Source: CAZCQP01 sp964500895 (GTDB lineage Bacteria; Bacillota; Clostridia; Lachnospirales; JAISER01). From it: 61,130 nt of DNA. This document shows, one piece after another, positions 41,561-48,641 of this stretch; the first letter of the stretch is position 1, and each line of letters starts with the position of its first letter. Below the pieces are notes generated by a model that saw only the letters and a program-made list of their open reading frames with translations, ran no database searches and was not told where the DNA came from. The DNA is taken from positions 1-61,130 of the forward strand of contig CAZCQP010000011.1 of assembly GCA_964500895.1 (NCBI GenBank), in the 5' to 3' direction. Both the position numbers and the translations under genes were made by a program.

Positions 41561-43765
41561 TTAATCTTTGTTATCCAGCTTCAGGCCTTTTAATGCCAAA
41601 GCAATGGCATTGTTTGTTTCCGGCTTGTCATTTTCCTTGTTCAGCTTGTGCAAATAATTTTGCACGTCTTTTTTGGATAGCTGATTGCTTTCAGCTTTTT
41701 TCCGCTTGGCAAAGGCATCGTACTTTTCCCGGTAACCGCATACGCAGCTCACCCTTCTGCCGTCCCCTTCGCCCAACAGCTCTAGCTTTTTGTGGCAGTG
41801 GGGGCAACGGGCGTTCATGGTAATGGACAAATGCTTCACCGTGTGGCAAGCACGGTCTTGGCACACCAGCATCTTACCCTTTTTGCCGTTCACTTCCAGC
41901 ATGAATTGCCCGCAGGAAGGGCAGCGGGTGGTGGTTAAATTGTCATGGCGGAAAACCGCCTGGCTGGCTTTAATGTCTGCAATGATACGCTGGGTATAGT
42001 CCCGTATTTCCTTTAAAAAAACATCTTTATTCAGCTGGCCTTTGGCAATTTTTAAAAGCTTTTGCTCCCATTGCCCGGTAAGCTGTGGGGAACAAAGTTC
42101 CGTAGGGGCCAGTTTTAAAAGCTGCCGCCCTTTGGCGGTGGTGAAAATGTCTTTGCCTTTTTTCTCAATTAAAAAGGAATCAAACAGCTTTTCAATGATG
42201 TCTGCCCGGGTAGCCACAGTGCCAAGGCCGCCCGTTTCCCCAAGGGTTTTGGCCAAATCTTTGTCTTGGGTGTCCATATATTTTGCAGGGTTTTCCATGG
42301 CGGAAAGCAGGGAGGCTTCATCAAAGGGTGCCGGAGGGTTGGTTTTACCTTCCGTCACTTTAAAAGTTGATAATGGTATTTTATCCCCTTTTTTCATAAA
42401 TGGCAATGCCTGATCCTTTAAATTAAGACCATTTTCTTCTTCCTCGTCTGCCCAGACCGCATCAATGGCTTTAAAACCGGGCTCAATCACCCGTTTGCCC
42501 TTGGCAATAAAATTTTCACCGCCTGCATTGGCCTTTAAGGTGATGTGTTCGTAGACGCACGGGGGATGCAAAACGGCAAGGAAGCGCATCACCACCAGGT
42601 TGTATATTTTACGCTCTTTATCGTTTAAGTCTGAAAGTTGAACCCCTTGCTCTGTGGGGATGATGGCGTGGTGGTCGCTCACCTTGCTGTCGTCCACAAA
42701 ATGGGGGGAGGCTTTAATGGGCTTGGCTAAAAGGCTCATACACAGCTTGCCGTAAGGGGGCATGGAACAGGCTCGCAAACGTTCGGGAATGGTGGCCACA
42801 ATGTCCCCGGTTAAATAGCGGGAGTCTGTCCGGGGGTAGGTGAGGGCTTTGTGTTGTTCATACAGCCGCTGCATGATGGACAACGTTTCCTTTGGGGAAA
42901 AGCCATAACGCTTGGAAGCATCCCGCTGAAGCTCTGTTAAATCGTAGAGCCGGGGGGCAAATTCTTTTTTGGGGGTTGCGGAATGTTCCGTTACCGTGGC
43001 TTCCGTTACGGTTTTAAGCTTGGCGGCAATGGCTTGTATTTTTTCTCCATCGAAGCTTCTGGTGTCTCCGGATTTTGCATCTTGCCAGGTTAGATGAAAG
43101 CCTTTGGTGACAGCTTGAATGCCGTAATATTTTTTAGGGGTAAAGCTGCGTATTTCTTCTTCCCGCTTGGCAATGATGGCCACTGTGGGGGTTTGCACCC
43201 GGCCGCAGGAAAGCTGGCTGTTAAACTTGGTGGTGAGCGCACGGGTGGCGTTAATGCCCACCAACCAGTCTGCTTCGGCCCGGGCTTTGGCGCTTTGGCT
43301 TAAGGCCTCATACAACCGGCCGTCTTTTAAGTTTTGGAACCCGTCTTTAATGGCTTTGTCGGTCACAGAGGAAATCCATAGCCGTTTCACCGGCTTTTGG
43401 CAGCCGCACTTTTCCAAAATCCAGCGGGCTACAAGTTCGCCTTCACGGCCGGCGTCTGTGGCAATGACAATGTTGCCCACATCTTTGCGCTGCAACAGCC
43501 CTTTCACCACACCGTACTGCTTGGCGGATTCTTTAATGACCACCAGCTCTAAATGTTTGGGCATGATGGGCAGGTCTTCCAGGTTCCAGTCTTTGTAGCG
43601 GGTGTTATATTTTTCAGGGTCTGCCAGGGTGACCAGATGGCCCAACGCCCAGGTGACCACGTATTGGTTGCCTTCCATGCAGCCGTTTGAACCTTGTTTG
43701 CAGCCCAGCACCCGGGCGATGTCTTTGCCCACCGAGGGCTTTTCCGCAAGCACCAGTGTTTTCAT
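41561..43765 (-). CDS. topB: DNA topoisomerase III
   Basis: A type IA topoisomerase of 734 residues that decatenates DNA with single-strand breaks. The toprim domain starts EKPSVGKDIARVLG and has TDAGREGELVARWI; the active-site tyrosine is in LTYPRTDSRYL; the tail has zinc-binding CPSCG...CQDRAC and CPHCHKK...CVCGYR. Topoisomerase III of this form is often on mobile DNA in Clostridia, but here it sits among housekeeping genes. Confidence 0.93.
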   Translation of the reverse strand: MKTLVLAEKPSVGKDIARVLGCKQGSNGCMEGNQYVVTWALGHLVTLADPEKYNTRYKDWNLEDLPIMPKHLELVVIKESAKQYGVVKGLLQRKDVGNIVIATDAGREGELVARWILEKCGCQKPVKRLWISSVTDKAIKDGFQNLKDGRLYEALSQSAKARAEADWLVGINATRALTTKFNSQLSCGRVQTPTVAIIAKREEEIRSFTPKKYYGIQAVTKGFHLTWQDAKSGDTRSFDGEKIQAIAAKLKTVTEATVTEHSATPKKEFAPRLYDLTELQRDASKRYGFSPKETLSIMQRLYEQHKALTYPRTDSRYLTGDIVATIPERLRACSMPPYGKLCMSLLAKPIKASPHFVDDSKVSDHHAIIPTEQGVQLSDLNDKERKIYNLVVMRFLAVLHPPCVYEHITLKANAGGENFIAKGKRVIEPGFKAIDAVWADEEEENGLNLKDQALPFMKKGDKIPLSTFKVTEGKTNPPAPFDEASLLSAMENPAKYMDTQDKDLAKTLGETGGLGTVATRADIIEKLFDSFLIEKKGKDIFTTAKGRQLLKLAPTELCSPQLTGQWEQKLLKIAKGQLNKDVFLKEIRDYTQRIIADIKASQAVFRHDNLTTTRCPSCGQFMLEVNGKKGKMLVCQDRACHTVKHLSITMNARCPHCHKKLELLGEGDGRRVSCVCGYREKYDAFAKRKKAESNQLSKKDVQNYLHKLNKENDKPETNNAIALALKGLKLDNKD

Positions 43766-43843
43766 AGGGGTAAACTCCTTATCTTTCCAATTGATTCTTT
43801 ATGACCTATTATGGCACAAACTGGATGAAATATCAAATGAAAA

Positions 43844-43868
43844 AGGGTGCGGCAAATTTGCCGCACCT
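43844..43868 (-). terminator. Terminator of pfkA
   Basis: A perfect 20-bp palindrome (43847-43866, GTGCGGCAAA mirrored) is followed on the minus strand by CCTTTTTC, an intrinsic terminator shape. It is the last in a row of hairpins behind pfkA. Confidence 0.7.
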
Positions 43869-43889
43869 TAAACTGTAAGAAAGGCTTTT

Positions 43890-44022
43890 GGGAAACTTTT
43901 TCGAGAAAAAGTTTCCCAAACCCTTCAAAAAGCGCTTTTACATAAATGCCGCAGAGCGGCATTTAATAAAGTTTTTACACCGCTTTTTTTAAAAAGCGGT
44001 TGGGGTTCGGGGCAAAGCCCCG
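43890..44022. repeat. Row of four palindromes between pfkA and topB
   Basis: Successive perfect or near-perfect hairpins lie at 43890-43917 (GGGAAACTTTTTC type), 43944-43964 (AAATGCCGC/GCGGCATTT), 43979-44000 (ACCGCTTTTT/AAAAAGCGGT) and 44008-44022 (CGGGGC/GCCCCG). Spacers are short. It may be a repeated intergenic element or a stack of 3' end stabilisers. It fills most of the 283-bp gap; nothing coding is seen. Confidence 0.65.
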
Positions 44023-44048
44023 AGGTTTAAATGTGCGCTTGCCGTGGG

Positions 44049-45137
44049 TTAGTCCCCAAAAGACACGCCCAAACTTCTGGCCACCCGCACCAGTTCCCCG
44101 TCAGGTCTTACGGTTTTGGTGGTACCAATCACTTTTTCAAGGCTTTCATACGCCATTTGCCCTTTACGCAAGCACACCATGTTGCCAAAGTGCTGGTCGT
44201 GAATCAAATGGGCTGCAGCCACACCGTAACGGCAGGAAAGCACCCGGTCGTGGGCAGAAGTTTCGCCCCCACGTTGGATGTGCCCCAAAGCCACACTGCG
44301 CACTTCATTGGGCACCAAGGGTTCCAGCTTGTGGGCCAGGTAAGCACCCACACCGCCGTAACGCACAGGGTCTGGGCTGTCTTCCACCAGCTTGCCCACA
44401 ACCGCTTGGCCGCCTTTTTCCATGGCGCTTTCGGAAACCACAATAACGGTAAACTCCTTGCCGTTGCGTTTGCGTTCTTGTATTTTTTCAACCACTTTGT
44501 CAACACTGTAAGGAATTTCAGGTATCAATATAACGTCTGCCGAACCGGCAATGCCGGATTCCAAAGCAATCCACCCAGCGTTACGGCCCATAACCTCTAC
44601 AATCATCACCCGGCGGTGGCTTTCCGCAGTGGTGTGAATGCGGCCAAGGTTTTCTGTAACAATGTTCACAGCGGTGTCGAAACCAAAGGTGGTGTCTGTG
44701 GATTGCAAGTCGTTGTCAATGGTCTTAGGTACGCCGATGACATTAATGCCTTTGCGGGCAAAGTCTCTGGCGCTGGTTAATGTTCCGTCTCCGCCCAGCA
44801 CCACCAGGGCATCTACCCCTTCGGCCTTCATGTTTTCAATGGCCACGTCTGAAACGTCTTTGTGTACTTTTTCGCCGTTCTCTTCCACAAGGTAGTTGAA
44901 CAGGTTGTCCTTGTTGGAACTGGATAAAATGGTGCCGCCTCTGTGCAGAATGCCTGAAACAGTGAGCATGTTAAGGGGAATATAGTCGTTCATATATAAC
45001 CCTCTATACCCGAAACGGTACCCGAGCAGCTCGTAACCGTACTGGGAAATACAAGTTTTTGTTAAAGCATAAAGCACGGCATTTAACCCCGGCGCATCGC
45101 CGCCGCCTGTCAGCACACCAATTTTTCTTTTTGGCAT
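44049..45137 (-). CDS. pfkA: 6-phosphofructokinase, group III type
   Basis: PFK makes fructose 1,6-bisphosphate. The protein has 362 residues. GVLTGGGDAPGLNAVL is at the N-terminus. The phosphoryl-donor position reads GGDG (115-118), the ATP type, while the substrate loop reads PKTIDND with K138, the lysine seen in pyrophosphate and mixed-substrate enzymes. This combination marks the group III (mixed-substrate) branch, so the donor should not be assumed. A ribosome site GGAGGG precedes the ATG. Confidence 0.9.
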   Translation of the reverse strand: MPKRKIGVLTGGGDAPGLNAVLYALTKTCISQYGYELLGYRFGYRGLYMNDYIPLNMLTVSGILHRGGTILSSSNKDNLFNYLVEENGEKVHKDVSDVAIENMKAEGVDALVVLGGDGTLTSARDFARKGINVIGVPKTIDNDLQSTDTTFGFDTAVNIVTENLGRIHTTAESHRRVMIVEVMGRNAGWIALESGIAGSADVILIPEIPYSVDKVVEKIQERKRNGKEFTVIVVSESAMEKGGQAVVGKLVEDSPDPVRYGGVGAYLAHKLEPLVPNEVRSVALGHIQRGGETSAHDRVLSCRYGVAAAHLIHDQHFGNMVCLRKGQMAYESLEKVIGTTKTVRPDGELVRVARSLGVSFGD

Positions 45138-45159
45138 AAGCTTCCCTCCTTTTTTGCTT

Positions 45160-45188
45160 ATTATATAAAAAATCTTTTTTATTGTACA
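45160..45188 (-). promoter_or_regulatory. Candidate promoter of pfkA
   Basis: On the minus strand TGTACA (45183-45188, inside the last codons of the GerMN gene) and TATAAT (45160-45165) are 17 bp apart, close before the pfkA ribosome site. Confidence 0.45.
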
Positions 45189-45652
45189 GGATATTTAACG
45201 GCATGTGAAAAAACCGGCAATGTGCCCTCGGGCAGATAGGTGAGCTGCCCTTCCACCAGCAATGTGACAGATTCAACTCCAGAAAGGCTAAAGCCCGTGT
45301 TGGCCAGCTGGGCGGTTAAGCACTTTTCTGTATAACCTCCGCCGTATTGGGTAATGGCTTGGGATAAATTGACAAATAGGTGGCCCTCTGCATAAAAGGT
45401 ACCAAGCACTTGAACGTTTTCTGGCATAAACCCTAGGTCTGGGTCTGCCAGCAATGCTTCAAAAAGGGCCTGGGCTTGTTCTTCCATGCTTTCCTCAAGA
45501 GGAAGATCCACAGGCTTTGTTTGCCAAAAGGGCTGGCCTTCACGGTCAAAGTCTAAAATATACAAGGTGCCTTCCTCTGCTGCACGCACCTTTTGCGGAA
45601 AAATAAAGATGGCGCATAATACCAGCAATATGAGCAACAGTCTAAGTTTCAT
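45179..45652 (-). CDS. GerMN-domain secreted protein
   Basis: A 157-residue protein with a signal peptide (hydrophobic core about residues 3-20, cleavage near VRAAEE) and one GerMN domain: LFEALLADP, VLGTFYAEGHLFVNLSQAI and ESVTLLVEGQLTYLPEG are typical. In Bacillus the fold occurs in GerM, needed for engulfment and germination. The link to sporulation is supported by spoVAE just upstream. ATG 45652 has GGGGA before it. Confidence 0.75.
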   Translation of the reverse strand: MKLRLLLILLVLCAIFIFPQKVRAAEEGTLYILDFDREGQPFWQTKPVDLPLEESMEEQAQALFEALLADPDLGFMPENVQVLGTFYAEGHLFVNLSQAITQYGGGYTEKCLTAQLANTGFSLSGVESVTLLVEGQLTYLPEGTLPVFSHAVKYPVQ

Positions 45653-45759
45653 ACACATCCCCGGCTTTCTTTTTATCGGTTACCTCGTCTCTATTCATCT
45701 TAACGGATGCATCAGCCGGAAAACAAGGCAAATCCTTCGTCAAATGGCGCTAATATGTT

Positions 45760-46113
45760 TTATTTTTCTTTGGGTTCAAACACCAATGCTGCCAAAAAGC
45801 TAAACACCACCGCTGCCGAAATACCCGCAGCTGTAGCTTTTAAACCACCGGTTAAAACCCCGGACAAGCCTTTGGTGTCTACCTCCGCCTTCACCCCTTT
45901 GGCCAGTAAGTAGCCAAAACCCGGCAACGGCACCGTGGCCCCGGAACCGGCAAAGTCTACCAGCTTCTCATAGATGCCCAGGCCGCCCAAAATCACCCCG
46001 GCCACCACAAACAGCACCAGTATGCGGGCAAAAGACAGCTTGGTTTTGTCCAGCAAAATTTGACCCAGCACACAAATGCCGCCCCCTACTAAAAAGGCAT
46101 TCACATAATTCAT
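45760..46113 (-). CDS. spoVAE: Stage V sporulation protein AE
   Basis: A 117-residue membrane protein of the SpoVAE(b) family: GGGICVLGQILLDKTKL near residue 12, then three more membrane segments with PGFGYLLAKG and GLSGVLTGGLKATAAGI. SpoVA proteins form the dipicolinic-acid channel of the spore inner membrane. AAAGGAG lies 7 bp before ATG 46113, and a sigma-G-like promoter is at 46172. The usual partners spoVAC and spoVAD are not adjacent. Confidence 0.88.
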   Translation of the reverse strand: MNYVNAFLVGGGICVLGQILLDKTKLSFARILVLFVVAGVILGGLGIYEKLVDFAGSGATVPLPGFGYLLAKGVKAEVDTKGLSGVLTGGLKATAAGISAAVVFSFLAALVFEPKEK

Positions 46114-46171
46114 AAGCATACTCCTTTTTTATTGCCATTGGCTTCTTCGACAAAATTCTTATGGATTTTTG

Positions 46172-46201
46172 TAATATGTACCCATTAATCAAGGATTATG
46201 C
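46172..46201 (-). promoter_or_regulatory. Sigma-G-like promoter of spoVAE
   Basis: On the minus strand GCATA (46197-46201) and CATATTA (46172-46178) are 18 bp apart and match the sigma-F/G consensus GHATR and CATNHTA in every position. SpoVA genes are forespore genes in Bacillus. Confidence 0.7.
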
Positions 46202-46210
46202 AGAAAAATA

Positions 46211-46239
46211 TTGCAAAGTGATTCATGTTACTTTATAAT
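46211..46239 (+). promoter_or_regulatory. Sigma-A promoter of FAD oxidoreductase
   Basis: TTGCAA (46211-46216) and TATAAT (46234-46239) are 17 bp apart. The site lies back to back with the spoVAE promoter, 9 bp away. The leader up to the gene is about 60 nt. Confidence 0.7.
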
Positions 46240-46311
46240 AATGTGCAATATATACGGGCGTTAAAATACGCTGCATGTTGTTAAAATCTTTTTAAGAAAT
46301 GGAAAATGCGC

Positions 46312-47541
46312 ATGAAAAAAACTGTGGCGGTTATAGGCGGCGGCCCGGCAGGCATGATGGCGGCCGGTATGGCGGCGTCTTGTGGCCACCGTGTCACCAT
46401 ATTTGAAAAAAACGATAGGCTTGGCAAAAAGCTACTCATTACCGGCAAAGGCCGGTGCAACATCACCCACGCAGGGGACGTAGAAGACCTGCTGCATAAT
46501 ATTCCGGGGAACGCTTCCTTTTTGTATAGCGCCTTTTATGGGCTGGACAGTGAGGCCACCCGGCAGTTTTTTCATAACTTGGGGCTGCCCACGGTGGTGG
46601 AGCGGGGGAACCGGGTGTTTCCCCAGTCTGGCAAAGCGGCTGATGTGCTGGAGGCCTTGCAACGGTTTTTGAACCGGGAAGGGGTAGCCATTCGCTACGG
46701 TGCAGACATTGTGCAGTTAGACACCAACGACGGCACCGTCACTGGGGTGATAGACCAAAAGGGTAACCGTTACAAAGCCCAGGCAGTGATTATTGCTACT
46801 GGCGGGCTGTCTTACCCCACCACCGGTTCCACCGGTGAAGGTTATACCCTGGCAAAAACCGTGGGCCATTCTGTAACCCCCCTGCATCCTTCTTTGGTGC
46901 CCCTTATTGCGGCGGAAAGCTGGGTGAAGGAGCTACAAGGGCTTTCCTTAAGAAACGTGGGTTTAACCGTCAAGGTGGCAGGCAAAAAAGTATACGAAGA
47001 CTTTGGGGAAATGTTGTTCACCCATTTTGGGTTGTCTGGCCCGGTGGTGCTTAGTGCCAGCCGAGCAGTTTTGGACAAGCTGAATCAAAGGCCAGTCTTT
47101 AGCTTTGACTTAAAACCTGCCTTAACGGAAAAACAGCTGGATACCCGTCTTTTAAGAGACTTTGAAAAATATAAAAATAAAGACTTTATCAACAGCCTGG
47201 ACGAACTGCTGCCCCAAAAGCTTATTCCTGTGGTGGTGAGCCGTTTGGGCATAGACCCTAGGCAAAAGGTGCACTTAATCACCAAAGCTCAGCGGAAAGA
47301 ATTTTTGCAGCTGTTAAAGGCTTTTGATGTAACGGTTACCGGCACCCGTGGTTTTAAAGAAGCGGTAATTACCGCCGGGGGTGTGCAGGTGGATGAAATT
47401 CGCCCTAACAACATGGCTTCTAAGCTGGTGCAAGGGCTGTATTTTGCCGGCGAGGTGCTGGATGTGGACGGTTACACCGGCGGATTTAACCTGCAAATTG
47501 CTTTTTCCACCGGCTACTTGGCCGGGCAGGGCATTGAATAA
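46312..47541 (+). CDS. HI0933/YhiN-like FAD-binding oxidoreductase
   Basis: A 409-residue flavoprotein of the HI0933 (BaiN/YhiN) family. The FAD-binding GGGPAGMMAAGMAA starts at residue 8, LGKKLLITGKGRCNITHAG is the family signature, ATGGLSYPTTGSTGEGY lies mid-protein, and GEVLDVDGYTGGFNLQIAFSTG ends it. Its reaction is not established; some relatives are named aminoacetone oxidase-like or reduce bile acids. The ATG at 46306 two codons upstream is equally possible. It commonly precedes cmk-ispH in Clostridia, as here. Confidence 0.88.
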   Translation: MKKTVAVIGGGPAGMMAAGMAASCGHRVTIFEKNDRLGKKLLITGKGRCNITHAGDVEDLLHNIPGNASFLYSAFYGLDSEATRQFFHNLGLPTVVERGNRVFPQSGKAADVLEALQRFLNREGVAIRYGADIVQLDTNDGTVTGVIDQKGNRYKAQAVIIATGGLSYPTTGSTGEGYTLAKTVGHSVTPLHPSLVPLIAAESWVKELQGLSLRNVGLTVKVAGKKVYEDFGEMLFTHFGLSGPVVLSASRAVLDKLNQRPVFSFDLKPALTEKQLDTRLLRDFEKYKNKDFINSLDELLPQKLIPVVVSRLGIDPRQKVHLITKAQRKEFLQLLKAFDVTVTGTRGFKEAVITAGGVQVDEIRPNNMASKLVQGLYFAGEVLDVDGYTGGFNLQIAFSTGYLAGQGIE

Positions 47542-47581
47542 ATTTTATATACAGAATAAAGCAGAATAGAGGGGAACCGTT

Positions 47582-48637
47582 ATTTTTTATATTCAAGGTG
47601 CAATTACATGCGCCAACACCCGAGAAGACATTTTAGAAAGCACAAAAACATTACTCACAGCCATTATTGAAGAAAACGATATAGATAAGTCTCATGTGAA
47701 AGCCATCACTTTCACGGCCACAAAAGACTTAACCGCTGTTTACCCGTCAGAGGTGGCCCGGGAAATGGGTTTGTACCACACAGCCATGGTGTGTGCCCAG
47801 GAAATGGATGTGGAAAACGGCTTAAAGCATTGCATCCGGGTGATGGTATCTGTGGAAGGGCGGCATAGCCACGGTAAACCCATATTTTTACGAGAAGCGC
47901 AGGTGTTGCAGGTGAATGAACGGCCAGAGCATCTTCCGGCGGCAGAGCAACATCGCAAGGTGTATGCCATTGCCATAGACGGCCCAAGCGGAGCAGGCAA
48001 AAGCACCATTGCCAAAATGGTGGCCAAAGCACTGGGCTTTGTGTATATCGACACCGGGGCCATGTACCGTGCCACGGCGCTGCACTGCTTAAACAACGGG
48101 GTGTACCCCGGGGACGAGGAAGGGGTTTTGGGGCTACTGCCCGAACTGAACATTTCCATTCGCCACATTAAAGACAGCCAGCATATTTTTCTGCAAGGGG
48201 TGGATGTGACCCATGCCATTCGTCAAGATACGGTGGCAGACGGGGCCTCTAAAGTGGCTGTGCTGGAAGGGGTGCGCCAAAAGCTGGTGGCCATGCAGCG
48301 GGCTTTGGCCAAGCGCAAAAGTGTGGTGATGGACGGCCGGGACATTGGCACTTATGTGCTGCCCAATGCCGCTTTAAAAATATATTTGGATGCGTCCGTG
48401 GCCGAACGGGCAAGACGGCGGGTGGCAGATTTAGAGGCACGGGGGTTTGCGCCTGACCCTGAACAGGTGTATGCGGAACTGGTGGCCAGAGATTACAGAG
48501 ACACCAACCGGACGGCTTCCCCCTTACGCCGGGCACAAGATGCCCAGTTTTTACTGACAGACGGCATTACCCCAGACGAAGTGACCCAGCGCATTATACA
48601 GGCTTTTCGCCAATGCACCGGCAAGGAAACGGAGTAA
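47582..48637 (+). CDS. cmk: Fused chorismate mutase (AroH) - CMP kinase
   Basis: A 351-residue fusion in one frame. Residues 1-115 resemble AroH-type chorismate mutase (IQGAITCANTREDIL, TAVYPSEVAREMG, CAQEMDVENGLKHCIRVMVSVE); about 120-351 are CMP kinase (GPSGAGKST P-loop, DTGAMYRATALHC, DGRDIGTYVLPNA, SPLRRAQDA). The first ATG/GTG/TTG in frame is GTG 47696, which would cut off the first AroH strand and helix. The frame opens after TAG 47567, and GAGGGG at 47569-47574 points to ATT at 47582 as the start. The catalytic Arg of the RGAxT motif reads Gln. It lies 4 bp before ispH-rpsA. Confidence 0.85.
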   Translation: MFYIQGAITCANTREDILESTKTLLTAIIEENDIDKSHVKAITFTATKDLTAVYPSEVAREMGLYHTAMVCAQEMDVENGLKHCIRVMVSVEGRHSHGKPIFLREAQVLQVNERPEHLPAAEQHRKVYAIAIDGPSGAGKSTIAKMVAKALGFVYIDTGAMYRATALHCLNNGVYPGDEEGVLGLLPELNISIRHIKDSQHIFLQGVDVTHAIRQDTVADGASKVAVLEGVRQKLVAMQRALAKRKSVVMDGRDIGTYVLPNAALKIYLDASVAERARRRVADLEARGFAPDPEQVYAELVARDYRDTNRTASPLRRAQDAQFLLTDGITPDEVTQRIIQAFRQCTGKETE

Positions 48638-48641
48638 TGCC

